Assembly (NCBI RefSeq): GCF_000586555.1
Contig: NZ_AZUC01000063.1
Location: 124,001-188,000 of the forward strand
DNA: 64,000 nt
Origin: Sporosarcina sp. D27
GTDB lineage: Bacteria > Bacillota > Bacilli > Bacillales_A > Planococcaceae
Direction of reading: 5' to 3'
This document shows positions 42,240 through 50,603 of this stretch, piece by piece. How positions within the stretch are numbered: the stretch's first letter is position 1; each line of letters starts with the position of its first letter. Position numbers and translations under genes: made by a program. The notes under the pieces were generated by a model, which ran no database searches, was not told where the DNA came from, and was given only the letters and a program-made list of their open reading frames with translations.

Positions 42240-43793
42240 TTATTTCAAATACCGTCGAGCTCCTGAGAATTCGGTGCGATATGGCTCTGCATCTATCGAT
42301 ATGATTTCGACTGTTTTCTTCGGATTTGGTGAATGAATCATTTTACCATTTCCGATATACATTCCGACATGATGTACGGACCCTTTACCTTTATTGTAAG
42401 CAAAGAACAATAGATCACCTGGTTGAAGTTGACTCTTCTTCACAGCTGTTCCATGTGTAGCTTGAACACTCGCATCTCTAGGAATATCGATGCCATGCTG
42501 TCTATAGACTGAGTACGTGAACCCTGAACAATCCAGACCAAACCCTGAAGTACCAGCCCATAAGTATGGTAGTCCGTTAAATTTTTTCGCAGTTGTTACT
42601 ATATCCTGTGATGTTGGTGCAGGAAGTTTACTACCTTTTAGAAGCACATTTACATCTTGTTTACGTACATATTTGGCCTCATCTGTTGCCGTCTGAACTT
42701 TTACCCAATCCCCTTTTTCTTCGAGAACTGGAAGAATCGTGTTAAAACTGATTTCCATGAACGGTCTAGCAGTGGTTTCATCGTGATATAAATTTGCAAT
42801 CGGTGCTTTCACCATAGCAGTTGCACACTGTCCATAATCCGCATATGACTCTTTTATGTGAGACACAGGAACCCATCCTGGATAGCCGGCTTTGTTTTTA
42901 GGAGAAAACTGATCTTTTACAGCTATTTGCATCCATTTTCCTGAAGTCTTAAGTACAACTACCTCTTGTCCGTAAAGAGCTTGTGTTTCTGTTTTACCGA
43001 CTAACCATTGTTTCTGTGGGATCGTCATCGTTTTCGTCCATTTTCGAATATCCGTTGGTGCAGAAACAGCTGGTCTGTCAATGAGTCTAGCTTCATTAGG
43101 TGCTTTCCATAGAGTCGTAACCGCCACATTTACATGATATGTCTTTTTCGCCACGGGGTTAAAACACGTTAATGCTTCTTGAAATTCCGGATTCAATATT
43201 CGCGCAAGGAAAATTCCGAAATGGGCACGTGTTAATGTCATCGTAGGTTTGAATGTATGATCCGGATAACCGAATGTGATGTTGTTGGCAAATAGAACAC
43301 TGATTGATGGTGCAGCAAAGCTCTTTACATTCACATCTACAAACTGAAACTTCTTTGAGCTGTTAGGCTGTTGTAGATCGAAAGCACGCACAAGTATTGC
43401 TGCCATTTCAGCACGTGTTAACAAAGCATTTGGATTGAATTCCTTTTGCAAATTCCCAACCATAATGTTTTCGTCTACAACGGTTGCAATGATGTCATAA
43501 CCAGCAGATCCTCTTTTTACATCTATTATCTGTGGGTCAGGACGATTTGTTGTGTCGAGTTTCAGAGCACGAACGAGCATTTCAGAAGCTTCTAATCTTG
43601 TAATGGATTGGTTGATGCCATAAGCAACAGAAGGACCTGTAGTGACAATATCTTGTTCAGCTAAAAATTCAAGTTCAGCTTTTGCTGCATATTGATCACC
43701 GACGTCACTGAACACCTTCCCTGCCGATGCTGGATTGGCAATTGAAAATATGAGTGCAACGATAAGAAATGGGACTAGGATTTTCTTGATCAT
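42240..43793 (-). CDS. Cell-wall hydrolase with SLH, SH3-like and NlpC/P60 domains
   Basis: This 517-residue secreted protein has a signal peptide (residues 1-24, ending NPASA), three SLH-like repeats at about 25-200 (VFSDVGDQYAAKAELEFL; TRAEMAAILVRAF; TRAHFGIFLARI), two SH3-like segments, and a C-terminal NlpC/P60 domain with Cys in LDCSGFTYSVYR and His in HHVGMYIGNGKMIHS. It should cut D-Glu-mDAP peptide bonds in peptidoglycan while held on the S-layer-type secondary polymer. AGGAGG precedes the ATG at 43793. Confidence 0.92.
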   Translation of the reverse strand: MIKKILVPFLIVALIFSIANPASAGKVFSDVGDQYAAKAELEFLAEQDIVTTGPSVAYGINQSITRLEASEMLVRALKLDTTNRPDPQIIDVKRGSAGYDIIATVVDENIMVGNLQKEFNPNALLTRAEMAAILVRAFDLQQPNSSKKFQFVDVNVKSFAAPSISVLFANNITFGYPDHTFKPTMTLTRAHFGIFLARILNPEFQEALTCFNPVAKKTYHVNVAVTTLWKAPNEARLIDRPAVSAPTDIRKWTKTMTIPQKQWLVGKTETQALYGQEVVVLKTSGKWMQIAVKDQFSPKNKAGYPGWVPVSHIKESYADYGQCATAMVKAPIANLYHDETTARPFMEISFNTILPVLEEKGDWVKVQTATDEAKYVRKQDVNVLLKGSKLPAPTSQDIVTTAKKFNGLPYLWAGTSGFGLDCSGFTYSVYRQHGIDIPRDASVQATHGTAVKKSQLQPGDLLFFAYNKGKGSVHHVGMYIGNGKMIHSPNPKKTVEIISIDAEPYRTEFSGARRYLK

Positions 43794-43883
43794 TAGAAGC
43801 CTCCTGATAGGTTTTATACCTATACCGTACACGAACGAGAGGCTTCTGTATAGACATTTTTCAGAAAATAATCATTTCATTTT

Positions 43884-44291
43884 TCACTCTAAAATGGCAA
43901 GGAGACGATCCACTTCTCTTACTCCGATTTCCTGCCATCTTGATTTATCTGGAATTCTTCCGTCCTTATCAAGAGGCTCCTGAAATTGGTTAAATGTGGA
44001 TGTCAAAAGAGAATTTTCTTCAGAGTCAAATCCGACATTGATGACATGCTTAATAATATAGGGTGTTTTAAATTGGATGGATGCATTATCTTGATCCAAC
44101 ATGCCGGCAATGACGTCAAACGGTGCACGGATATAAATGGTCTCCCCTTCTTCCCGGTTCAAAATCCTGTCAAAATATCCGGTGTGGTAATCCCAGTTCC
44201 CTCCGAGATGGTATCCGGATTCTTCGAGTCGGTTTTGCATGATACCAAATTGTGTTTTTCTACCTTCAAGCCCTGTCTTTAAACGTATCAT
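43884..44291 (-). CDS. YugN-like family protein
   Basis: This 135-residue protein matches the YugN-like family (RLESSGYHLGGNWDYHTGYFD and IYIRAPFDVIAGML-like segments; here RLEESGYHLGGNWDYHTGYFDR). The family is restricted to Bacilli and has no known role. AAAGGAG lies 8 bp before the ATG at 44291. It precedes the divergent fabI gene. Confidence 0.8.
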   Translation of the reverse strand: MIRLKTGLEGRKTQFGIMQNRLEESGYHLGGNWDYHTGYFDRILNREEGETIYIRAPFDVIAGMLDQDNASIQFKTPYIIKHVINVGFDSEENSLLTSTFNQFQEPLDKDGRIPDKSRWQEIGVREVDRLLAILE

Positions 44292-44378
44292 AATGAGCAC
44301 TCCTTTTTTCGCAAGTTACTCTTAGTGTCACCTTCTAAATTCGTTTCATACTCACGATGGAACTGTAAAAAGAAACTG

Positions 44379-44387
44379 TGCTATAAT
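44379..44387 (+). promoter_or_regulatory. Extended -10 promoter for fabI
   Basis: TGCTATAAT is an ideal extended -10; the -35 region is poor. The 5' leader is 77 nt. Confidence 0.55.
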
Positions 44388-44463
44388 TATTTTGTGACCA
44401 GGTATTGATACTGACTGCTAACTAAAAAATATAATAGAACGATTTCAAGGGGGCCACTGAATC

Positions 44464-45243
44464 ATGGAAGATTTGTTGAAACTTAAAGGGAAAAATATTG
44501 TCGTTATGGGTGTTGCGAACGAGCGCAGCCTTGCTTGGGGAATCGCGAAAACACTTTTTGATGTAGGTGCAAATGTCATTTTCACTTATCGTAAAGAGCG
44601 TTCTCTTGCGAAGCTTGAAAAGGCACTTGAGAAGAATGAATTGACGGCTCGTTTAGTTGCAGAGTGTGATGTGAACGAGGATGAGAGCATTCGCGCTGCG
44701 TTTGAAAAGATTGGTACAGAAGTTGGCGTCATTCATGGTGTCGTTCACTCTGTTGCATTTGCACACGCTGAAGATTTGCATAATGATTTTGTAGAAACTT
44801 CACGTGATGGTTATGCATTTGCTCAAGATACGAGTGCTTATTCATTAGTTGCGACTGCTCGTGAAGCGCGTCGCTATATGACTGAGGGTGGATCAATTAT
44901 TACAATGAGCTATCTTGGAGCTGAAAGAGTTCTGGATGGTTATAATGTGATGGGTGTTGCAAAAGCGGCGCTTGAGTCATCTATGCGTTATTTAGCACAC
45001 GATCTTGGAAAAGAGAACATTCGTGTGAATGCGGTGTCGGCTGGAGCGGTTCGTACGTTGTCTGCAAAAGGTGTTCCTTCGTTTAATACAATTCTTCACG
45101 AGATTGAAGAAAAGGCGCCGTTACGTAGAAACATTACGTTGGAAGAAGTGGCGAAGATGAGCATGGTGATGTTGAGTGATTTGTCTAGTGGTGTGACTGG
45201 CGAAGTGGTTTATGTGGATGCTGGTTATAACATTATGGGGTAA
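44464..45243 (+). CDS. fabI: Enoyl-[acyl-carrier-protein] reductase, FabI type
   Basis: This 259-residue protein has the FabI active site Tyr150-x9-Tyr160-x6-Lys167 (YLGAERVLDGYNVMGVAK), the Ser-Val-Ala segment VHSVAFA, and the NADH-binding VMGVANERSLAWGIA start. It reduces trans-2-enoyl-ACP in fatty acid elongation and is the usual triclosan target. GGGGGCC stands before the ATG. It is monocistronic, as in other Bacilli, with its own terminator. Confidence 0.96.
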   Translation: MEDLLKLKGKNIVVMGVANERSLAWGIAKTLFDVGANVIFTYRKERSLAKLEKALEKNELTARLVAECDVNEDESIRAAFEKIGTEVGVIHGVVHSVAFAHAEDLHNDFVETSRDGYAFAQDTSAYSLVATAREARRYMTEGGSIITMSYLGAERVLDGYNVMGVAKAALESSMRYLAHDLGKENIRVNAVSAGAVRTLSAKGVPSFNTILHEIEEKAPLRRNITLEEVAKMSMVMLSDLSSGVTGEVVYVDAGYNIMG

Positions 45244-45253
45244 TTTAGAGATT

Positions 45254-45302
45254 AAAAAGGCTGTTCAGATGTCAGTTTTACTGATTTCTGGACAGCCTTT
45301 TT
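45254..45302 (+). terminator. fabI terminator
   Basis: AAAGGCTGTTCAGATGTCAGT pairs with ACTGATTTCTGGACAGCCTTT, followed by T's. Confidence 0.88.
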
Positions 45303-45327
45303 GTTAAGCAAATTGATAGTAGACGGT

Positions 45328-45455
45328 GTTGATTTACTCTACAGACGGACGCTTTCCGAGGGGCTTGATCTCAGCCGCTTCCTTCGCTTTGCTCAGTCCA
45401 GGGTCTTCGATCTTCGCTGATCCCTCCGGAGTCGCCGTCTTTCGCTTCAATCAAC
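45328..45455. repeat. GC-rich palindromic repeat element (128 bp)
   Basis: The ends GTTGATT and AATCAAC are inverted. Inside, GACGGACGCTTTCCGAGGGG faces CCCTCCGGAGTCGCCGTC, forming a long interrupted stem with a GC-rich core. The composition differs from the AT-rich surroundings and contains no start codon. The overall shape is like REP/BIME-type intergenic elements that I recall from Bacillales genomes. Confidence 0.65.
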
Positions 45456-45512
45456 GGGAATTTATAAGATTCTTCATATTCACTGCTACTTTTAAAAAAC
45501 CATAAAATAATC

Positions 45513-46838
45513 TCACTTGCCTACTTTCATAAACTTCTTTGTGCCTTTGTTTAGGATTTCGTCGTAGTCGATGTAGGCGAAGATGTCTTCGTCTAGGGAG
45601 TTGCTGAAATTTTTTAGTTCTGCGATTGTTAGTTCTTCGATGCCTTTTTTCTGTTGTTCGCAATAGATGATGAGGCGGCCGACGATGCTGTGGGCGTCTC
45701 GGAATGGTGTGCCTTTGCTGACGAGGTAGTCGGCGACTTCTGTTGCGTTCAGGAATCCGGCTTTGACGGCGTTGCGCATTTGGTCGGCGTTGACTTGCAT
45801 TGTGTCGATCATGCTGGACATGATGTCGATGCAATCGATAACGGTGTCCACTGCGTCAAAGAATTGTTCTTTGTCTTCTTGCATGTCTTTGTTGTATGCG
45901 AGTGGCAGTCCTTTTAGCGTTGTTAATAACGCGAATAGTGAGCCGTAGACGCGACCAGTTTTTCCTCGGATTAGTTCGGCAGCATCCGGATTTTTCTTCT
46001 GAGGCATGATGCTGCTGCCTGTTGAAAACGCATCGGACATCGTGACAAACTTAAATTCTTGGCTACTCCAAAGTATCAGCTCTTCACTTAAGCGGCTTAA
46101 GTGCATCATTATGATGGAGAAATCGGACATCAGTTCCAATAGATAGTCTCTGTCGCTTACACCGTCGATATAATTTTCAACTGGCTTTGCAAAGTGTAAG
46201 AGTGCTGTTGTTACATCACGGTCAATTTCATGTGTGGTTCCTGCCAACGCACCACAACCTAGTGGGTTTTCATCCATAAGTTCCGCAGCGTTTTCGATTC
46301 GTTTCTTATCACGTGAAAACATTTGGACATATGCACCAACGTGATGGCTGAACGTGATGACTTGTGCTCGCTGGAGATGTGTATATCCAGGCATAATGAC
46401 ATCATTTGCTTGTCCTTTTGCAGTTAAGGAATCCATCAGGTTTTGCAGCAGACCTGAGACTTCTTTCGCTTTAGCTTTTGCATACAGTCTCATATCGACT
46501 GCGACTTGGTCATTTCGGCTACGTGCGGTATGCAGTTTTTTCCCTGTTTCTCCGATTCGCTCTGTCAGTTGGACTTCGACGAACGAATGCACGTCTTCAT
46601 AATCCCCTTCTACTAATAACTTTCCAGAAGAAATATCATTTTGAATCTCTTCTAATCCATTGAGGAGCAGTTCTCCCTCTTCAGGTGTCAACAAATCACA
46701 GTGGACAAGCATAGCCACATGGGCCAGACTCCCAGCGATATCCTGTTCAATTAATCGGTTGTCTACAGGCAAAGACGTATTAAATTGTTCCATGCGCTCA
46801 TGTTCTTTAGAAGAAAATCTTCCACCCCAAAGTTTCAT
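45513..46838 (-). CDS. argH: Argininosuccinate lyase
   Basis: This 441-residue fumarase/aspartase-superfamily enzyme has the signature GSSIMPQKKNPD at 274-285, the HTARSRNDQV segment, and TTHEIDRDVTT. It splits argininosuccinate into arginine and fumarate in arginine synthesis. The usual partner argG is not in this window, so it is a solitary gene, about 20 residues shorter than many ArgH proteins at the C-terminus. Likely regulated by ArgR/AhrC: see the palindrome upstream. Confidence 0.96.
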   Translation of the reverse strand: MKLWGGRFSSKEHERMEQFNTSLPVDNRLIEQDIAGSLAHVAMLVHCDLLTPEEGELLLNGLEEIQNDISSGKLLVEGDYEDVHSFVEVQLTERIGETGKKLHTARSRNDQVAVDMRLYAKAKAKEVSGLLQNLMDSLTAKGQANDVIMPGYTHLQRAQVITFSHHVGAYVQMFSRDKKRIENAAELMDENPLGCGALAGTTHEIDRDVTTALLHFAKPVENYIDGVSDRDYLLELMSDFSIIMMHLSRLSEELILWSSQEFKFVTMSDAFSTGSSIMPQKKNPDAAELIRGKTGRVYGSLFALLTTLKGLPLAYNKDMQEDKEQFFDAVDTVIDCIDIMSSMIDTMQVNADQMRNAVKAGFLNATEVADYLVSKGTPFRDAHSIVGRLIIYCEQQKKGIEELTIAELKNFSNSLDEDIFAYIDYDEILNKGTKKFMKVGK

Positions 46839-46878
46839 ATAGATCAGCCTCCGTCAGTATGTATAATTATTACATTAG

Positions 46879-46894
46879 ATGAATTATAATTCAT
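46879..46894. promoter_or_regulatory. ArgR/AhrC-type ARG box before argH
   Basis: ATGAATTATAATTCAT is a perfect 16-bp palindrome that fits the arginine repressor consensus (TNAATTWWWATTNA). A half-similar TATAATTATTAC lies next to it toward the gene, so paired sites are possible. It is 41 bp before the ATG. Confidence 0.75.
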
Positions 46895-46934
46895 AACTAT
46901 CCTTTTTGCAATCTTCTCTACCCAGCTTCTCAGC

Positions 46935-47080
46935 TTGTATTGTGTTTGTCAAAGAGGTATACTTATTGGTACGCAACTAATGTGAAGCGAGTGATAACTA
47001 TGTATACTATGCTGATTAATGACCAATCCTATAAATTTTCTATCCAAACCCCTGACAAAAATACGTCAGGGGTTTTTGTT
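46935..47080 (+). promoter_or_regulatory. CDF transporter leader: promoter followed by a terminator hairpin
   Basis: TTGTAT, 17 bp and TATACT form a plausible promoter. About 80 nt further on AACCCCTGAC pairs with GTCAGGGGTT (47047-47074) and is followed by TTTTTGTTT, an intrinsic terminator 40 bp before the CDF start codon. A 38-codon frame (47000-47116) runs through the hairpin and ends 2 bp before the transporter ATG. This looks like an attenuator, but the ligand or signal is unknown. Confidence 0.5.
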
Positions 47081-47118
47081 TCCCCTCTGCAACTTTATAA
47101 ATTGGAGGTTATCTGATT

Positions 47119-48021
47119 ATGACAAACACGACACACTCATTGTCTTCCCTCATTGCAATCTGGGTGAGTCTAATTAGCAACATCTTCCTCACCATCATGA
47201 AAATCATTGTAGGCTATCTATTTCATAGTCCAGTTTTGTTAGCAGATGGCTTTCACAACGCGGGCGATGTGGTCGCCTCTGCTGCAGCGCTAACTTCGAT
47301 GCGCTTTTCCAAACGTCCGCCAGATGAAGATCATCCTTATGGGCATGGTAAAGCAGAAGTTATCAGTTCCGCTCTCGTCGGACTCATTTTAGGAGCAGCT
47401 GCCATTTACATCGCTATAGAAGCTATTTTCGCATTTTTCGAAGAGCCTGCTAAAGCGAGTGTTCTTGCATTGATCACCGCAATCGTTTCTATGATTTGGA
47501 AGCAGGCACTCTATTTTTACACGATGCGAATCGGAAAACAAGAAAACAGTAAAGGTCTCATTGCTACAGCATACGATCATCTTGCGGATGTGTATGCTTC
47601 TCTAGCAGCTGTCATCGGAATTGGACTCGGACTAATCGGTTACCATTTTGACATTCCTGTTCTTTCATATGGAGATCCACTTGCTGGACTCATTGTTGCC
47701 ATTCTGGTGCTACGACTCGCAATCCACATCGGAAAAGAAGCGCTCGATATTTTAATGGAAAAAACCGTGAGTGAAGAACGGCTGATGTTGTTCAAACAGT
47801 TAATAGAAGAATTCCCCCAAGTAAAACGGGTTGACCGTCTACGGGCGCGTGAGCATGGACATTATGTACTTGTGGATATTCGTATAAGTATTCCAGCGGA
47901 GCTCACGATTCAACAAGGACACGATGTGACAAGTGCTCTCAGGAATGCTATCAAGGACGCAAATCCCGATGTCGGTGAAGTCTTAATCCATGTTAATCCA
48001 TGGTACGAAGAGATCGAGTGA
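47119..48021 (+). CDS. Cation diffusion facilitator family transporter
   Basis: This 300-residue CDF has six membrane helices, with metal-site residues in helix 2 (LLADGFHNAGD) and helix 5 (YDHLADVYAS), and a cytosolic C-terminal domain ending HVNPWYEE. The D-x3-D/H-x3-D pattern fits Mn2+ or Zn2+ exporters such as MneP; metal specificity is not certain. AATTGGAGG stands before the ATG. A terminator hairpin in the leader may control its expression. Confidence 0.92.
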   Translation: MTNTTHSLSSLIAIWVSLISNIFLTIMKIIVGYLFHSPVLLADGFHNAGDVVASAAALTSMRFSKRPPDEDHPYGHGKAEVISSALVGLILGAAAIYIAIEAIFAFFEEPAKASVLALITAIVSMIWKQALYFYTMRIGKQENSKGLIATAYDHLADVYASLAAVIGIGLGLIGYHFDIPVLSYGDPLAGLIVAILVLRLAIHIGKEALDILMEKTVSEERLMLFKQLIEEFPQVKRVDRLRAREHGHYVLVDIRISIPAELTIQQGHDVTSALRNAIKDANPDVGEVLIHVNPWYEEIE

Positions 48022-48073
48022 CTGTGAGTGTTCATATAAGGTATACTGAAGAGTATTGAAGGAGTTGGATTGA

Positions 48074-48652
48074 ATGATAACTAAATGGATGAAAAATTAT
48101 ATCGCAGAACACGAGTCACAAGAGGGACTCCCGTTAAATCCACAGCAAAAGGAATTTCTAGAGAAGAAAGAGTTGCTTTCACCAGATATGAAAGTAATTG
48201 ATGCTCCGGCCTTCTCACCGATGTATAGTCTATCGAACAAAGAAACAGATGAGCCACTAGAAACACCTGCAAATACAGGCAATCTCGCTGTATCATTAGT
48301 AAAGACTCAACCTACTTCTTATCTATTTGCCGAAGACCCATCATTTGCGACAATCGGGATCGATGGAGTTGTTCTTGAAATGGATGATGTCTTCGAAACC
48401 GTCACTGCGCTATTCGGACTCCAAGTTCAGAAAAAGCATGGAGAATGGCTTAAAAAGTATATCGATGCACAGCTTGGAACTGCACCAGGTACACGCAGTT
48501 TAATGTTCTCAGCTGATGATGGATTGTGGGACGTAAATATCGCACTAGATTATGTCGATGGTTTTTCTGTTTCAAACACATTCGATGAAACGCTTAAACT
48601 TGTATACGAATTTGTCTTTAAAATGCTTGTCGCATTAGAGGGTGAAGCGTGA
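48074..48652 (+). CDS. Hypothetical protein, coupled to the methyltransferase gene
   Basis: This 192-residue soluble protein is not recognised with certainty. Its N-terminus MITKWMKNYIAEHESQEGLPLNPQQKEFLEKK and later GIDGVVLEMDDVFETVTALFG are distinctive. Similar proteins in Planococcaceae may be misnamed after aminotransferases, but I see no PLP lysine motif here. AAGGAG precedes the ATG. It overlaps the next gene by 4 bp (GTGA), so the two proteins are probably made together. Confidence 0.7.
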   Translation: MITKWMKNYIAEHESQEGLPLNPQQKEFLEKKELLSPDMKVIDAPAFSPMYSLSNKETDEPLETPANTGNLAVSLVKTQPTSYLFAEDPSFATIGIDGVVLEMDDVFETVTALFGLQVQKKHGEWLKKYIDAQLGTAPGTRSLMFSADDGLWDVNIALDYVDGFSVSNTFDETLKLVYEFVFKMLVALEGEA

Positions 48653-49596
48653 ATAAGGCAGCAGTCAATCATCTATACACGTATAGCCGACACACCGATG
48701 AAATAGAGTTGTGTCGACTTGAAATGCGCGCATTTTTCAATAAAGATACGCACGAGAATTTCATCTTCAGTGAAACCTGCATTGATCCAAGCCGAAGCCC
48801 TTTCATGAAAGAGCGGCTGGATGTGCTAGTTACGTGCAATTCCATTCAGGAAGTTGCAGACTATGTCTCTACGTTTACAGATGACGGACAACGTTTTCTT
48901 ATTCGCTGCCTCAATACAATGACACTTGGTGAAACTGCTAAGATAGCTCATCCCGATCGGCGAAAAGTGGAACGTTCAATTGGAATGGTTATGCCGGGAG
49001 AAGCCGACTTGTTTCAACCTGATATTTTGTACGGGATCGTTCAGATTGGCCAGCAATTCCTGTTTGGCAATTTGACTGAGAGTATATCAGTATGGAGACA
49101 GCACGTTAAAAAGCCTGAAATGTATTCAACTGCACTTAGTACCCGTGTCGCACGCGCGGTTTCGAATATTGCCGTACCACATACTGAAGGCGTGAAAGCG
49201 ATTGACCCATGTTGCGGTATCGGGAACGTGCTAGTTGAAGCATTATCAATGGGCATCGACATGGACGGACGGGACATCAATCCACTTGCGGTACTCGGTT
49301 CACGAAAAAATATTGAACACTTCGGTTTAGCAGGTGATGTGATGCATGGTCCCATCGAAGAAGCACCTGGTCATTATGATTCAGCGGTAATCGACATGCC
49401 ATACAATTTGTACACACACGTCACGCGGGAGCAGCAAGCATCGATTTTACAGGCAGCCCGCACACTGACAGACAAACTGGTCATCGTCACGATAGAATCG
49501 ATGGATGATTTACTGATAGATGCAGGTTTTGAAATAGTAGATCGTTGTATTGCTAAGAAAGCACACTTTGAACGGGAAATCGTAGTGTGTCGTTAA
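48649..49596 (+). CDS. Class I SAM-dependent methyltransferase, TRM11/RNA N-methyltransferase-like
   Basis: This 315-residue protein has a SAM-binding domain with motif I DPCCGIGNVLVEALSMG and the catalytic IDMPYNLY (variant of the NPPY/DPPY motif of amino-group RNA or DNA methyltransferases). The N-terminal 170 residues resemble the predicted RNA-binding part of Trm11/TrmN-like enzymes without a clear THUMP. It starts at GTG overlapping the previous stop. Likely target is a tRNA or rRNA guanine; not certain. Confidence 0.82.
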   Translation: MNKAAVNHLYTYSRHTDEIELCRLEMRAFFNKDTHENFIFSETCIDPSRSPFMKERLDVLVTCNSIQEVADYVSTFTDDGQRFLIRCLNTMTLGETAKIAHPDRRKVERSIGMVMPGEADLFQPDILYGIVQIGQQFLFGNLTESISVWRQHVKKPEMYSTALSTRVARAVSNIAVPHTEGVKAIDPCCGIGNVLVEALSMGIDMDGRDINPLAVLGSRKNIEHFGLAGDVMHGPIEEAPGHYDSAVIDMPYNLYTHVTREQQASILQAARTLTDKLVIVTIESMDDLLIDAGFEIVDRCIAKKAHFEREIVVCR

Positions 49597-49631
49597 AAGG
49601 ATAAACACAGATCTAATTATTGTGAAACAGC

Positions 49632-49671
49632 AAGACGAGCCCACCTGACTTTCCAGGAAGGCTCGTCTTTT
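49632..49671 (+). terminator. Terminator after the methyltransferase operon
   Basis: AAGACGAGCC pairs with GGCTCGTCTT and is followed by T's. Confidence 0.88.
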
Positions 49672-49740
49672 GTTTTCCTAATAGTAAGGAGCATTAATTG
49701 CAGCGCAATCTTTTTTCTCAATATGAGGTGATAAAAATGA

Positions 49741-49768
49741 TAGAACAGCCCTGTTCAGAGCTGTTCTT
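49741..49768 (-). terminator. Terminator after the minus-strand methyltransferase gene
   Basis: AGAACAGC pairs with GCTGTTCT around a 10-base loop, then ATCATTTTTATC on the minus strand. Confidence 0.7.
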
Positions 49769-49797
49769 CATTTGCCACTTTGATAAAGAATAATTTT

Positions 49798-50418
49798 TCA
49801 TTCCGAAATAATGAATACGCCACCACAATGAGAAATCGGATGAAATTCACACTGATACTTTAGTAGAGAACTAATTTCGTCATAAACAAAATAAAATTCA
49901 TCATCATCCCAGTATTTAATACTTTCCTGACGACATTTATCCAATTCCACTCGAGTTTCAAAAGAAATGTCTCCGATGAATATTTTACCCTCTTTTTTAA
50001 GTAGAGGTATTAAGTTGGTTATAAATGATGCTTTTTCTTCATCTGTTAAGTGGTGCAATGTGTAAGTACTTATTATAGAATCATACTTATTTTCAAGAAT
50101 CTCAGAAGGTAGACCTTTTGAAATGTCCCACTTGAACAAATTGGCATTAGGCATTTTAGATTGAGCAATGGAAATCATTTTTGATGAAAAGTCTAATCCA
50201 TCAATTTGGTGTCCATTTTCATAAAGTTTACTTGTTAAGACACCTGTACCAAATCCTATATCTAGAACGTTAGAATTCTCCTTTTGCATCACTTCATTAA
50301 AGATCGTATTTAGTATTTTTTTGTATCCGGCAAAAGGATATAGATTATTTTCCTCACTGATTTGCACTGTTTGGTCATAGTTATCCGCCCATAAATTAAA
50401 CCCTTGATTTGTTAACAT
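49798..50418 (-). CDS. Class I SAM-dependent methyltransferase
   Basis: This 206-residue protein has SAM motif I VLDIGFGTGVLTSKLYENG and the acidic loop after it (IDGLDFSSKMI), followed by the post-motif YTLHHLTDEEK. This type methylates small molecules. TTGGAGGAGC precedes the ATG at 50418; the frame extends to 50454 without a ribosome site. A 19-codon frame lies directly upstream (50474-50533). Confidence 0.85.
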   Translation of the reverse strand: MLTNQGFNLWADNYDQTVQISEENNLYPFAGYKKILNTIFNEVMQKENSNVLDIGFGTGVLTSKLYENGHQIDGLDFSSKMISIAQSKMPNANLFKWDISKGLPSEILENKYDSIISTYTLHHLTDEEKASFITNLIPLLKKEGKIFIGDISFETRVELDKCRQESIKYWDDDEFYFVYDEISSLLKYQCEFHPISHCGGVFIISE

Positions 50419-50473
50419 GAATGCTCCTCCAATAATTATCAAATTTACGAGCATTCAATGAAATTCCCATGAA

Positions 50474-50533
50474 TTACTCGTAATGACCTCCGCTAAAGTA
50501 ATTTTCCATTTCAAAAGTATTCATATTTTCCAT
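50474..50533 (-). CDS. Possible 19-residue peptide gene
   Basis: ATG at 50533 follows AAAGGTGTG by 7 bp and encodes MENMNTFEMENYFSGGHYE. The composition (Met, Glu, Asn, Phe, Tyr, GG) is like a leader or modified-peptide precursor. It sits 55 bp before a methyltransferase gene on the same strand and 70 bp after an MFS exporter gene. There is no proof that it is translated. Confidence 0.3.
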   Translation of the reverse strand: MENMNTFEMENYFSGGHYE

Positions 50534-50603
50534 TGTAATCACACCTTTCAGTAATCTAATAAAATTTTAACACGAATATCTAAATATTACATCAACAATA
50601 TCC

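Noticed and set aside
44388-44430. FapR operator before fabI
   Set aside because: Only a half match (TTGATACTGA) to the known FapR site; the second half is missing.
45451-45834. Arg/His-rich minus-strand frame overlapping argH
   Set aside because: It is a frame shadow of argH; composition is an artefact of the codon pattern.
46935-47080. yybP-ykoY Mn2+ riboswitch before the CDF gene
   Set aside because: The conserved loop sequences are absent; only a terminator hairpin is present.
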